From the NCBI GenBank assembly GCA_022793675.1, contig JAAWDH010000041.1:186001-250000 (forward strand): a stretch of DNA of 64,000 bases, written 5' to 3'. The notes beneath the pieces were generated by a model that saw only the letters and a program-made list of their open reading frames with translations, was not told where the DNA came from and did no database searches. Within the stretch, counting starts at the first letter, position 1, and the number at the start of each line of letters is the position of its first letter. Positions 51,405 to 60,415 of the stretch are shown one piece after another. Both the position numbers and the translations under genes were made by a program. This DNA comes from Oscillospiraceae bacterium. Its GTDB lineage: Bacteria; Bacillota; Clostridia; Oscillospirales; Ruminococcaceae.

Positions 51405-51433
51405 TTGACATTTAGGCAAAATTATGATATACT
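51405..51433 (+). promoter_or_regulatory. Promoter P1 upstream of the glycosyltransferase/ABC operon
   Basis: TTGACA and TATACT with a 17-bp spacer. The -10 region (GGCAAAATTATGATATACT) is nearly repeated in P2, 204 bp further on. Confidence 0.85.
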
Positions 51434-51600
51434 ATAATGGTTCATAGATTTTGGCAGGCATAGAAAAATAGTGTTAGAGCTGTCAAAATCCAATACCATA
51501 GAAATAGTTTTTAGTTTTGATGTAGTAGTAGATAAAAGCCCATTTTTTGGCAAATCCACAAAACGCATTCGGTAATCCTGTGTGCCTGCACAAAAAACTT
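51434..51600 (+). ncRNA. Possible small RNA or structured leader between two promoters
   Basis: This AT-rich 165-nt segment after P1 has no open frame of note. It contains an imperfect hairpin (GATTTTGGCAG with CTGTCAAAATC) and ends in GTGCCTGCACAAAAAA. A separate promoter P2 follows, so P1 may drive a short RNA or a long leader. No known RNA family was recognised. Confidence 0.35.
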
Positions 51601-51608
51601 GTCTTTAA

Positions 51609-51637
51609 TTGATAAAATCAGGCAAATATGATATACT
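51609..51637 (+). promoter_or_regulatory. Promoter P2 of the glycosyltransferase/ABC operon
   Basis: TTGATA and TATACT with a 17-bp spacer, 44 bp upstream of the glycosyltransferase start. Confidence 0.8.
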
Positions 51638-51680
51638 ATTCTAATGCCTGGAAACAGGCCTTCCTAATGGAGGTGTCTTT

Positions 51681-53108
51681 ATGACCAAACTTCAAACCCA
51701 CAACTTCCCACTCCCCTTCCTGATTTATGGGGAAAAACCCCGAGCAGAACGGCTTTGCAGCGAAGCATTGTCGCTGGGGATAAAGCCGATATCCATCATC
51801 CTCAACGCGCCGGAGGGCGCGCCGGACTATTGCGGCGTGCCGGCGCTGCCGCAGAAGGCGCTGCTGCCTTATGCCGAGACAGGGGGCGTTGTGATTGTAC
51901 CGGCGTTTTCCTGGCACGGCGCGGCGGAAAACGACCTGCGGGCGCTGGATGAGCGCCTGCCTGCGCTGGCCATGCGGGAAATCGAATTTTTTGCCCGGCT
52001 GGCGATGGCGGCAGAGACGGTTGACCCGCCGGCTGCCCAGACGCCTTGGGCGGGCACGCTGATCGGCACCCAGCTGGGGTTCGTACTAGGCGGCGTCGAA
52101 GCTTGGGCCGCCGACCTTTACAAGCAGCTAAAAGCAGCGGGGACGCCGGTACAGGCCGTCGAAGCGCTGCAAGAAAGCCGCTACCAATACGTCGGCCCGG
52201 CCTTTTACGGCATCGACCCGGCGGACGTGATACCGGTGGGGCAATATGAGCGCTACAGCGACTATGTGCTGGAAATGCTGGCGGTGTTAGCCAAAGCGCC
52301 GCCGAAGGTCTACGTCGACAACGGCAGCTACCGGCTGATGGCGGCGGTATGGCTGGCCAAGAAAAAGCTGGGGCTGCCGATCAAAGTCATTTCTGTCCTG
52401 CACGGCGACGCCGGGATTATCTATGACCGGCTGCGGCTCTTTGACGAAATAATCGACCAGATTGTCGCCGTCAGCGAAATCCCGGCGGCCAGGGCGGCGG
52501 AACTGCTGCCCCACCGGGCTGCGGATATCAGCGTCAAACTGAACATCCCCGCGCCTGCGGCCGCCATCCCTCAGTTTGACGGGAACGGGCCGCTCAAACT
52601 CGCCTATGCCGCCCGGCTGGAGCCGGCCAACAAACGCAGCCTCTGGCTGACGGAGATGATGGACGGCCTGCTTGAACGCGGGGTGGACTTCACACTGGAC
52701 ATTGCCGGCGACGGCGACTGCCGGCAAGCGCTCGCAGAATATATTGAGCGCAAAGGGCTTTCGGAGCGGGTCAGACTGCTGGGGACGCTGCCGCGGGAGG
52801 AAATGGCGGCTTTCTGGGCCGCCCGCGAGGTCTACCTGAATTTCTCCAAAACCGAAGGCGGCCCGCTGACGCTGCTGGAAGCAATGGGGATAGGGCTGGC
52901 CCCAGTGGCAACCGACGCCGGCTGCGGCAAGCGGCTGTTCAGGGACGGGGAAAATTCTATGGTCATCAGCTCCCCGGAAGAGGCCGCCTGCGCCGTCGCA
53001 AAGCTTGCCGCCGACCGGGGGCTGCTGGAAAAAATCCGCCGCAGCGCCCATCAAACATTGCAGCATTTCTACCAGACAGAAGGCCCGCTCGCCGCTGCGT
53101 TCAGATAA
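51681..53108 (+). CDS. GT4-type glycosyltransferase
   Basis: The 475-residue protein has a GT-B layout. Residues 1-125 form a non-standard N-terminal region like a nucleotide-sugar or HAD-type Rossmann fold; from about 130 the acceptor domain follows. The C-terminal donor domain has LKLAYAARLEPANKRSLWLT, LDIAGDGD, RVRLLGTLPREEM and the GT4 motif KTEGGPLTLLEAMGIGLAPV (E-x7-E). It probably transfers a sugar to a glycan or lipid. It is followed after 12 bp by two half-ABC exporters, suggesting joint synthesis and export of a surface glycoconjugate. The start follows GGAGGTG. Confidence 0.88.
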   Translation: MTKLQTHNFPLPFLIYGEKPRAERLCSEALSLGIKPISIILNAPEGAPDYCGVPALPQKALLPYAETGGVVIVPAFSWHGAAENDLRALDERLPALAMREIEFFARLAMAAETVDPPAAQTPWAGTLIGTQLGFVLGGVEAWAADLYKQLKAAGTPVQAVEALQESRYQYVGPAFYGIDPADVIPVGQYERYSDYVLEMLAVLAKAPPKVYVDNGSYRLMAAVWLAKKKLGLPIKVISVLHGDAGIIYDRLRLFDEIIDQIVAVSEIPAARAAELLPHRAADISVKLNIPAPAAAIPQFDGNGPLKLAYAARLEPANKRSLWLTEMMDGLLERGVDFTLDIAGDGDCRQALAEYIERKGLSERVRLLGTLPREEMAAFWAAREVYLNFSKTEGGPLTLLEAMGIGLAPVATDAGCGKRLFRDGENSMVISSPEEAACAVAKLAADRGLLEKIRRSAHQTLQHFYQTEGPLAAAFR

Positions 53109-53120
53109 GGGGGCGGTGTC

Positions 53121-54887
53121 ATGAAGAAAGAAAAGAAGCCTCTTGCATTGAAGCGCCTTTTTATGGACAACAAAAGCTACTGGCCGGGGTTCTGCTGGCT
53201 GATCCTATTGAGCTTATCGTCAGGTTTTTTCAAATCGGGCGCTGCAAGCTTCTTCGGCAGCACTGTCGATTCCGGCATGGCGGGAGCGACTAGCGCCGCA
53301 GTATCGGCGGCGCTGCTGACGCTGCTGATGGTCGGCGCGGACGCGCTGCGGCTGGCAGCCTTCAACCGCGAGACTGGACGTATTTCCGAGCGGATGTTTT
53401 TGGACACCAAAAAGCGCCTTTTTGACCGCATCGCCCGCTGCAAGCTGTCGGCGATGGGGATGCCCAGCGGCGACATCCTCTCCCGCGCCAGCAGCGACCT
53501 GCCCCAGCTCTCCCATTTTGTCTCCAACTCCTTCAGCTGGCTGATCAGCGTCTTTTTCCGGGGGATTGTGGCGCTGGCCTTCTGCCTGACGGTGTCCTGG
53601 CAGCTGTCGCTGGTATATATCATCCTGCTGCCGGTGCTGTTTTTCATCATGAACAAGATCGGCACGCCGATCCAGGCCCTGCAGCGCCAGGCCGCCTCCC
53701 GCAGCGGCAGCGCCTACAGCGTCATGCGGGAAATGCTGGCCAACAACGCCGTCATCAAAGCCTATTCCGCCGAAGGCTACCTTGACAGCCGCTTTGACAA
53801 AGAGGTCGACGCCGGCCGGGCGGCCCTTGACCGTTCGGCAGTCAAAGGGACGCTGCTGTTCCTGACCGCTTACCTATACGACGCCGCGCTGATTGCGGTA
53901 GTATTCCTTTACGGCGGCTACCTGCTGGCCTCCGGGCAGCTGACGGTGGGGCAATTTGTTACCTTCGTCACCCTGTCCGGAAGCGTGCGGGAGGCATTCG
54001 ACCTGATGGAGCGCGGGATGTCGACCTTCCGGATGGCCGAGGCGATGGCCGGACGGGTGTACGAAGTGCTGGATATCCCGGTTGAAAAGGCAGACATAGG
54101 CAGCGCAAAGCCTGACTTTACGGCTGAAACGGTCGTGGAGCTGGAAAACCTCTCTTTTGGCTACAGCAGCGAAAAGCTGGTGCTGGACAACATCAGCCTG
54201 ACCGTCAAACGGGGACAGAAGCTGGGGATTATCGGCCCTTCCGGCTGCGGCAAGAGCACGCTGGTCAATCTGATCTGCGGCCTATACAGCGGCTATGAAG
54301 GCGGGATGCGGCTTTTTGGCCAGGACGCCGGCGAGCTGGGGCTGCAGCAGATCCGCGGGGCCATCGCCATGGTCAGCCAAAACCCCTGCCTGTTCCGGGG
54401 AAGCATCGCTGACAATGTGCGCTGCGGCTGCCTAGACGCCAGCGATGCCCAGGTGGAAAAGGCCCTCAAAGGGGCAAGACTGTGGGATTTTGTTTCGGGG
54501 CTTGAGGACGGAGCTGATACCGATATCGGCGACGCCGGCTCCCGCCTTTCCGGCGGCCAGCGCCAGCGCATCGCCATTGCCCGCGCCCTCTGCCGCGACG
54601 CCGAACTGGTCATCCTTGACGAAGCGGCGTCGGCGCTGGACACAGCGACCGAGCGTGAGATCCAGGAGACGATGGCCGAAGCCTTCGCCGACAAGACGGT
54701 ACTGGTCATTGCCCACCGTTTCAGCTCCCTCAGCAATACCGACAGCGTCTGCTGCCTGGAAAAAGGCCGCATTGCCGAGTATGGGACGATAGCCGAGCTG
54801 ATGTCCCGCGACAGCCGGCTGCGGCGGATGGCCCAGTCGCAGCCGGCAGAGCCCGCCCTTCCGGGAAAGGAGGAACCCCATGAATAA
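53121..54887 (+). CDS. ABC exporter half-transporter (ATPase-permease) 1
   Basis: The 588-residue protein has a six-helix exporter domain (about 20-315) and an ATPase with Walker A GPSGCGKSTLV (about 373), Q-loop AMVSQNPCLF, signature [15 protein letters not shown], Walker B LVILDEAASALD and H-loop IAHRFSSL. No peptidase C39 domain is present. It overlaps the next half-transporter by 8 bp, so the two likely form a heterodimer. Export of a lipid-linked or small molecule made with the upstream glycosyltransferase is a fair guess. Confidence 0.93.
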   Translation: MKKEKKPLALKRLFMDNKSYWPGFCWLILLSLSSGFFKSGAASFFGSTVDSGMAGATSAAVSAALLTLLMVGADALRLAAFNRETGRISERMFLDTKKRLFDRIARCKLSAMGMPSGDILSRASSDLPQLSHFVSNSFSWLISVFFRGIVALAFCLTVSWQLSLVYIILLPVLFFIMNKIGTPIQALQRQAASRSGSAYSVMREMLANNAVIKAYSAEGYLDSRFDKEVDAGRAALDRSAVKGTLLFLTAYLYDAALIAVVFLYGGYLLASGQLTVGQFVTFVTLSGSVREAFDLMERGMSTFRMAEAMAGRVYEVLDIPVEKADIGSAKPDFTAETVVELENLSFGYSSEKLVLDNISLTVKRGQKLGIIGPSGCGKSTLVNLICGLYSGYEGGMRLFGQDAGELGLQQIRGAIAMVSQNPCLFRGSIADNVRCGCLDASDAQVEKALKGARLWDFVSGLEDGADTDIGDAGSRLSGGQRQRIAIARALCRDAELVILDEAASALDTATEREIQETMAEAFADKTVLVIAHRFSSLSNTDSVCCLEKGRIAEYGTIAELMSRDSRLRRMAQSQPAEPALPGKEEPHE

Positions 54888-56580
54888 GAAGATGGATTAT
54901 AAAAAGATCCTGCGCACCACCTGGAAAAGCTTTGGCTATATGAAGGGGAAACGGGTGCTGTTCCTGGTTGGCGGGGTGCTGGCGCTGGGGAAGCTTGTCA
55001 TTTCCTTCCTGATCCCCTACCTTTACGAGCAGCTGATGAACCTGACCAACCAAGGGGCGGACTATGCCGGGATCCTTAAAGAAGTCTGGCCGGTCTTTTT
55101 AGGGCTTATCCTGCTGATCCCCTTTGTCGCCGCCGGCAGCTATTGGCAGCGCTCCGGGGCCAACTGGGCGGTATCGAATATGCAGAAAGCCGTCTTCCGC
55201 CATACGATGCGGATGCCGCTGCAGGCGCTGGAAACCGACCGCGCCGACAAGGTATTGCGGGCGACAGCCAACGTTGAAAGCGCCGCGAGCATCTTTTCGG
55301 GCTATACGATGACCTGGGTCTTCAAATTTATCATCTACTTTTTTGGGGCCTTGGGCGTGCTTTTATTCACCAGCTGGCGCTATGCGCTTTTAGGGCTTGC
55401 GCTGTCCGCGCTGATGTTCTGGCTGGCCACCGGGCTGAACATCCGGCTGCGGCAGCTGGAGCAGCGGGCTTTGGCAGCTGACGCTTCGCTGGGGGCAAAG
55501 CTTTTGGACTTGGTCGGCAACCTGCCGGTCGTCAAGCTTTTCGGCCTGGAAAGCCAGCTTGGCGGGCGCTACGGCGAAGACGGCGAGGAAGCCTACCGCT
55601 GCCGTCTGCAGTACAAAACGATGCAGGGCGTCACTGAAGGTGCGCTGGATTTCCTAGCCTACGGCTCGCAGGCGCTGGCGATTCTTTTAGGGCTTTGGGC
55701 GCTGTGGCCGGCCGGGGATTTTGCCGGGCTGGTATACGCGGCGAGTATGCTCAACCTGATGCTCAGCGGCGTGCGGGAGCTGGGCACAGCGATCATGTTT
55801 ATCCAGAAGATCAACGTCAACGCCAACCGCGTTTATGAACTCCTCGACCAGCCGGAAGAGCCCGGCGCGCTGCCCCAAAGCATCCAGTCCCCCGATTTTT
55901 CCGGCGATGAAGTCGTTGCCTTTAAAGATGTCTGGTTTTCCTACCTGCCGGGCAAACCAGTGCTCCGCGGCGTCAGCTTTACGATCAAGCGCGGCAGCAT
56001 GACGGCCCTGGTCGGCGGCAGCGGCAGCGGAAAATCGACGGTACTAGGGCTGCTGCTGGGCTTCTACAAGCCTGACCGCGGCGAGATTTTCATCGGCGGC
56101 GTGCCGACCTCCGCCCTCAGCCGCGAACAGCTGCGGCGTTGTTTTTCCTACATCCCCCAGGATGCCCAGCTTTCGGCTGGGAGCATCAAGGAAAATGTCC
56201 TCCTCGGGGCGGCGCCGGACGAAGCGCAGTTGGAAAAGGCCCTGCGCGAGGCCGCCCTTACCCTCCCGCCCGATACCCAGGCCGGCGAAGGCGGCGGCAG
56301 CCTCTCCGGCGGCGAACGCCAGCGCGTATCCATTGCCCGCGCCCTCTACCGCGACGCGCCGGTGTTCCTGCTTGACGAAGCGACCTCCGCCCTGGATAAC
56401 GTGACCGAAAAAGCGGTACAGGAAACCATCGAAACGGCCCTTGTCGGCAAGACCCGGATCTGTATCGCCCACCGCCTTAATACCATCGAACAGGCCGACC
56501 AGGTGATCACCCTCTGCCAGGGGGAGGTTACGGGAGTTACGGGAGCTACGGGGGTACGGCGCTTTCTGAAGAAAGCTTAG
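54880..56580 (+). CDS. ABC exporter half-transporter 2, with repeat-encoded C terminus
   Basis: The 566-residue protein has a six-helix domain (about 20-300) and an ATPase with Walker A GGSGSGKSTVL, Q-loop SYIPQDAQLSAGSIKEN, signature LSGGERQRVSIARAL, Walker B VFLLDEATSALD and H-loop IAHRLNTI. Its final residues, VTGVTGATGVRRFLKKA, are coded by the GTTACGGGA-type array and head of a type A repeat, including the stop codon. The native C terminus was probably around LCQGE. Confidence 0.93.
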   Translation: MNKKMDYKKILRTTWKSFGYMKGKRVLFLVGGVLALGKLVISFLIPYLYEQLMNLTNQGADYAGILKEVWPVFLGLILLIPFVAAGSYWQRSGANWAVSNMQKAVFRHTMRMPLQALETDRADKVLRATANVESAASIFSGYTMTWVFKFIIYFFGALGVLLFTSWRYALLGLALSALMFWLATGLNIRLRQLEQRALAADASLGAKLLDLVGNLPVVKLFGLESQLGGRYGEDGEEAYRCRLQYKTMQGVTEGALDFLAYGSQALAILLGLWALWPAGDFAGLVYAASMLNLMLSGVRELGTAIMFIQKINVNANRVYELLDQPEEPGALPQSIQSPDFSGDEVVAFKDVWFSYLPGKPVLRGVSFTIKRGSMTALVGGSGSGKSTVLGLLLGFYKPDRGEIFIGGVPTSALSREQLRRCFSYIPQDAQLSAGSIKENVLLGAAPDEAQLEKALREAALTLPPDTQAGEGGGSLSGGERQRVSIARALYRDAPVFLLDEATSALDNVTEKAVQETIETALVGKTRICIAHRLNTIEQADQVITLCQGEVTGVTGATGVRRFLKKA

Positions 56581-56800
56581 CAAAGACTTTTAATCGCCCG
56601 GGTACTCGCCTGCCCCGCTATAGCCATCTACTGCGTCGATGCGCAAAACCAGAACGATTATCGACGCAGTAGAAATTTATGGCTTTGCACACAGCTGCCC
56701 TAGCGAAAAAAGTTTTACTCGATTTTTTTCAAAAAATCGCGGGATTCCAAAGGGCAGAGCCCTTGGTCGCCCTCCGCAGAGGGCGAAATCCCCTTCCCCG
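56526..56800 (+). repeat. Dispersed intergenic repeat, type A, full-length; overlaps the exporter gene
   Basis: Array of four GTTACGGGA-like units, head GGCGCTTTCTGAAGAAAGC, arms CTACTGCGTCGAT/ATCGACGCAGTAG, then GATTTTTTTCAAAAAATCGC, AAAGGGCAGAGCCCTT and TCGCCCTCCGCAGAGGGCGA. The third hairpin differs in sequence from the 36908 copy, yet keeps its pairing. Confidence 0.92.
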
Positions 56801-56812
56801 ATTCGACAGATC

Positions 56813-56862
56813 AAAAGCCCTGCTGCGTCGACAACAGCTTATCGGCGCGGCAGGGCTTTTTA
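56813..56862. terminator. Bidirectional terminator between convergent genes
   Basis: AAAAGCCCTGC and GCAGGGCTTTTT form a stem with A/T tracts on both sides, between the exporter gene and the CNNM/CBS gene. Confidence 0.8.
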
Positions 56863-56863
56863 T

Positions 56864-58195
56864 TTAAGCTTCAGTAGGTTCGGCGGGCGGTTTCATCCGT
56901 TGCAGCCGCACCTTATCGATCCGGCGCTCATCCATGCCCAGCACCGTAAAACGCCAGCCCTCATGGATAACCTCCGGGGTTTCGTCTTTGTCGGGGATAT
57001 GCCCCAGCCGATGGATTAAAAACCCCCCCAGCGTATCAAGGTCTTCATCTTCCTCCTCAGTGAAATCCAAACCGGTCAGCTTGCCGACCTTTTTCAGCTC
57101 CAGCGTGCCCTCCATAATATAGGTATCATCGGCAACCTGGCGGATCTCCTCCACCTGTTCGTCGTATTCGTCCTCTATCTCGCCGACAATGGATTCAAGC
57201 ACGTCTTCCATGCTGACCAAACCCGCTGTGCCGCCATATTCATCCACGACAACTGCAATATGGGCTTTGCGCTTTTTAAACTCCGCAAACAGCGCGCGGC
57301 ATTTGACCGATTCCGGCACATAGATCACCGGGCGGATAAAGTCGGAAATCTGGAAGTCCTCGGAAGAGTTGCAGCCCACCAAACAGAGCAGGTCTTTGAC
57401 ATAGATAATGCCCAGGATATTGTCCAGGTCCTTTTCGTATACTGGCAGCCGGGACATCCCTTCGTTGATGGCTAGGTAAACTACCTCGCTGATTTTGGCT
57501 TCGCGCTCAACCGCAATGATTTCGGTACGATGGGTCATCACCTCGCCGGCCGTGGTGTCGTCAAACTCAAAAACGTTGTTGATCATTTCCTTCTGGCTTT
57601 CCTCAATGTAGCCCAGCTCGTTGCCGGTATCCACCAGAAGGCGGATTTCCTCCTCGGTCATGGATTCGTCCGCCGGCGCCGCGGCTGCGCCGAACAGCGC
57701 ACCGATCCCGCGGGCTGCCAGCCTGACCAGCAGGCAGAGGGGGGAGAAAACGGCATAGATGACTCTTGCCGGCCCTGCCGCCTGCCAGCCGAAGCTGTCG
57801 GCGAACCGCCCGCCCAAAAGCTGCGGAACGCGCACCGCAAAAATGGCTGTCGCGGTGACAGACGCCAGCATCGCCAGCAGAAACGCCAGCCCGCCGCCAT
57901 ATTTTTCCAGCGAAGCCGTGAGCAGCGGGGCATAAACCCCCTGCTGCCAGACCGTCGCCGCCGTCGCCGCTGCCATCGCCAGCAAAAGCGCCAGCAGGCG
58001 GATGTGATCCATAAAGCCCGACGCGCCGTGAAGCAGCTCATAGAGTTTTTCAGCCTGTTTGTCACCATGGGCCGCGCGGTCCCTGACCGTAACGCTGCCG
58101 ATACCGGTCATCGCCGCAATCGACGCGTAAAGGAACGCTGCAAGCAGCGCTGTTATCATGATAATAGGTAAACACCAACTTCGCCCGTCGTCCAA
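56864..58195 (-). CDS. CNNM/CBS-domain membrane protein (HlyC/CorC family)
   Basis: The 443-residue protein has an N-terminal CNNM-type membrane domain (about 1-185, four hydrophobic helices), a CBS pair with VMTHRTEIIAVEREAKISEV and GIIYVKDLLC, then the CorC_HlyC transporter-associated domain (YIMEGTLELKKVGKLTG). Such proteins have been linked to magnesium or other cation transport. The start is a TTG at 58195, 9 nt after GGTGGAGG; an ATG nearby is in another frame. Confidence 0.9.
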   Translation of the reverse strand: MDDGRSWCLPIIMITALLAAFLYASIAAMTGIGSVTVRDRAAHGDKQAEKLYELLHGASGFMDHIRLLALLLAMAAATAATVWQQGVYAPLLTASLEKYGGGLAFLLAMLASVTATAIFAVRVPQLLGGRFADSFGWQAAGPARVIYAVFSPLCLLVRLAARGIGALFGAAAAPADESMTEEEIRLLVDTGNELGYIEESQKEMINNVFEFDDTTAGEVMTHRTEIIAVEREAKISEVVYLAINEGMSRLPVYEKDLDNILGIIYVKDLLCLVGCNSSEDFQISDFIRPVIYVPESVKCRALFAEFKKRKAHIAVVVDEYGGTAGLVSMEDVLESIVGEIEDEYDEQVEEIRQVADDTYIMEGTLELKKVGKLTGLDFTEEEDEDLDTLGGFLIHRLGHIPDKDETPEVIHEGWRFTVLGMDERRIDKVRLQRMKPPAEPTEA

Positions 58196-58257
58196 AATTC
58201 ATAACCTCCACCATTACGTCAATTTGCCCTTTGCCATAAGGGCACAGATTCCTTTTC

Positions 58258-58286
58258 ATTTTAGCAGTTTCTACGGAAAAAGTCAA
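58258..58286 (-). promoter_or_regulatory. Promoter of the CNNM/CBS gene
   Basis: TTGACT and TAAAAT with a 17-bp spacer, about 60 bp upstream of the TTG start. Confidence 0.75.
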
Positions 58287-58351
58287 CTGCCTGCTTCAAA
58301 ATTTTAAAACGGCGGTTATGGCTGCGCAAACGACGCCCGGACAGGTTATGG

Positions 58352-59500
58352 TTATGCTTTATAGCGTTCAATCATCTGTTCCAGGGTGACCTGTTCCACC
58401 AATGGCGCTTTGCCATAGGAGCCAAACTCGACAATCAGCGTGCCGACGGCCTCTTTGACGCCCCGCTCCACGCAGCCGATAATATCCGCCACGTCGCTGT
58501 CGGGAATATCGCCATACATCAGCGTATCCATAATCGGCGTCAGGAACGCCCGCGGGTCAAAGGCTTCCCGCTTCTGGTCCAGAAGCGCCCAGATGGGGCC
58601 AATGGAGGGAGAAGCCTGCTTTTCGGGGTGCGCGGCAAAATATTCCCGCATATTCCGCGTGGCAGCCAAACGGATGTCGGTGTCAACGTTGATTTTGCCG
58701 ATACCGCAGGGAATGGCCGCCTTCAGCTCTGCGGCAGAGATGCCGTAGGCGTTCTGGATATTGCCGCCCAGCGCGTTGATTTCGTCGACGATATAGCGTG
58801 GGACGGTTGAAGAACCATGGGAAACCAGCACGCCGAAAATGCCTTCGTGGCGCAGGCATTCTTTGACGGCGATAGGGATTTCCCGGCGGAGCTTGACATC
58901 CTTGCCCTTCGCTGCGCCATGCATGGTGCCATAGGAAATGGCCAGGCAGTCTACGCCGGTCTGCTGGAAGAATTTCACAGCGTCCATGGGGTTCGTATAG
59001 GTGGAGGAACCGGAGAAGACGTGGTCTTCAACGCCCGCCAGCACGCCAAGCTCGCCTTCGACGGTGACGCCGCGGGCATGGGCGTATTTGACCACTTCGC
59101 GCGTCAGCTCGACGTTCTTATCAAAAGCCAGCGACGAACCGTCAATCATCACGGAAGTATAGCCGCCGTCCACGGCCGCTTTGACAGAATCGAAATCTTT
59201 GCCGTGGTCGAGGTGCAGCACGATCGGGATTGGGGAATGCTCGCCGTATTTCCTGACGGCGGCGGCAATGTTTTTAGCGCCTTTCTGCTTATCTTCCAGC
59301 GTGGCGTTCATAAAATCGCCGCGCCCGCCCATAAAACCGTTGGCCAGGTCTGCACCCTGCAAGATCGCGGCAGAACGGAACATCTCATGGACTTCAATAA
59401 CGGCTTTGGCCTGCGCGACGGCATTGACGTTAAAAGCGCCTTGGGCAAAACCATAGCGGTCGGTAGCCTCCAACAGGGGGCGGAGAGGGACTAATGGCAT
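58352..59500 (-). CDS. Class II fructose/tagatose-bisphosphate aldolase
   Basis: The zinc enzyme cleaves ketose bisphosphates to DHAP and an aldehyde. The 382-residue protein has YGFAQGAFNVNAVAQAKAVI, PIVLHLDHGKDFDSVKAAVD (catalytic Asp and zinc His), GGYTSVMIDGSSL, VEGELGVLAG, LAISYGTMHGAAKG (zinc His) and KINVDTDIRLAATRN. It is longer than GatY/KbaY (about 285) because of extra C-terminal residues. Placement next to a NagB-like deaminase and a glycan-related lipoprotein suggests tagatose- or fructose-bisphosphate from amino-sugar catabolism. Confidence 0.9.
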   Translation of the reverse strand: MPLVPLRPLLEATDRYGFAQGAFNVNAVAQAKAVIEVHEMFRSAAILQGADLANGFMGGRGDFMNATLEDKQKGAKNIAAAVRKYGEHSPIPIVLHLDHGKDFDSVKAAVDGGYTSVMIDGSSLAFDKNVELTREVVKYAHARGVTVEGELGVLAGVEDHVFSGSSTYTNPMDAVKFFQQTGVDCLAISYGTMHGAAKGKDVKLRREIPIAVKECLRHEGIFGVLVSHGSSTVPRYIVDEINALGGNIQNAYGISAAELKAAIPCGIGKINVDTDIRLAATRNMREYFAAHPEKQASPSIGPIWALLDQKREAFDPRAFLTPIMDTLMYGDIPDSDVADIIGCVERGVKEAVGTLIVEFGSYGKAPLVEQVTLEQMIERYKA

Positions 59501-59533
59501 GGTAATTTCTCCTTTCCAGTCTGAAGTTGCCGC

Positions 59534-60358
59534 TTAGTGCTCGGGCAGATTGGCGACAAATTCGGTGATGGTGATGCGGGTGTCGGGATGGCGCTGCAGC
59601 AGGGACACTGGGAAACGGGCGGTTTCCTCGCCATGGCAGGCCTGGCGGACGACAGCGCGGTGCCAGTCCCTAAAGCAGCCCAGCCGGATTTTCTTTGCGG
59701 CGTAAATCTCGGCAAAGCCGATGGTGATACAGTATTTGGGCATGGCGTCAATCGCGCCGTTCAAAGCGCCGATGGCGTTGGCGGTACGGGTTTCGCTGCT
59801 GATGGGCAGCACCCGGGTGGACAGTGCCCTGAAATCATCGGGGGCAAGGCTGCCATCGGCCTCGTTAAAGGCTACATGGCCGTTGATGCCAATACCGCCG
59901 AAGCAGATGTCCACGCCGCCCAGCTCTTCAATCAGCCGGCCGATCCGTCCAGGATCGGCGGGGTCGGGGAAAACCCGCTGGCTTTCGGGCATGACGAGCG
60001 CCGGGTTGATCTGGCCGTAGACCGATTGGGCCATAAAGCCGCGGAAACTCAGCGGGTCGCTTGGGTCGATCCACTGCTTATCGTCGGTCAGGTATTCGTC
60101 CATATTGATGAACCAGGTATCTTTCAGCGAGAGGTCCCGTTCGTTGACCATCCGGACAAAATAGGGATACTGGCCGGTAGGGCCGACTGGGCAGATAAAG
60201 ACGGTCTTTTTGCCGGCGGCGTTGTTCTGGGCAACTGTATCGGCCATTTCCCGGGCCATCCCCTGGAACACCTCTTCATTGTCGGAGAGGATGACCAGCG
60301 GGATTTTCGGGTTTTCAAGCAGCGTTTTACGGTCGTAAGTAAAATAGGTGGGGGTCAT
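59534..60358 (-). CDS. Glucosamine-6-phosphate deaminase-like (NagB/SugarP isomerase family)
   Basis: The 274-residue protein resembles NagB and relatives, which convert glucosamine-6-phosphate to fructose-6-phosphate. TVFICPVGPTGQYPYFVRMV is the phosphate-loop region, WFINMDEYL holds the catalytic Asp, and GIGINGHVAFNEAD is the family signature with the active-site His. NagB usually reads GGIGxDGHIAFNEP; here Asp is replaced by Asn (GINGH), so substrate or mechanism may differ slightly. It is the middle gene of the catabolic run 64000-58352. Confidence 0.88.
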   Translation of the reverse strand: MTPTYFTYDRKTLLENPKIPLVILSDNEEVFQGMAREMADTVAQNNAAGKKTVFICPVGPTGQYPYFVRMVNERDLSLKDTWFINMDEYLTDDKQWIDPSDPLSFRGFMAQSVYGQINPALVMPESQRVFPDPADPGRIGRLIEELGGVDICFGGIGINGHVAFNEADGSLAPDDFRALSTRVLPISSETRTANAIGALNGAIDAMPKYCITIGFAEIYAAKKIRLGCFRDWHRAVVRQACHGEETARFPVSLLQRHPDTRITITEFVANLPEH

Positions 60359-60415
60359 AAGCTTCGTCCTTTCATTTGGTTCAGTTTATGTTTCCCGGGC
60401 GCAGGGAGGGCAAGG

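Noticed and set aside
51465..51540. CRISPR repeat or tracrRNA-like text (GTGTTAGAGCTGTCAAAATC)
   Set aside because: It slightly resembles type II anti-repeats, but there is no repeat array, no cas gene, and the hairpin partner lies in the same leader.
58196..58351. Metal or guanidine riboswitch ahead of the CNNM/CBS gene
   Set aside because: Only a promoter and a short hairpin are visible; no conserved core of a known class was found.
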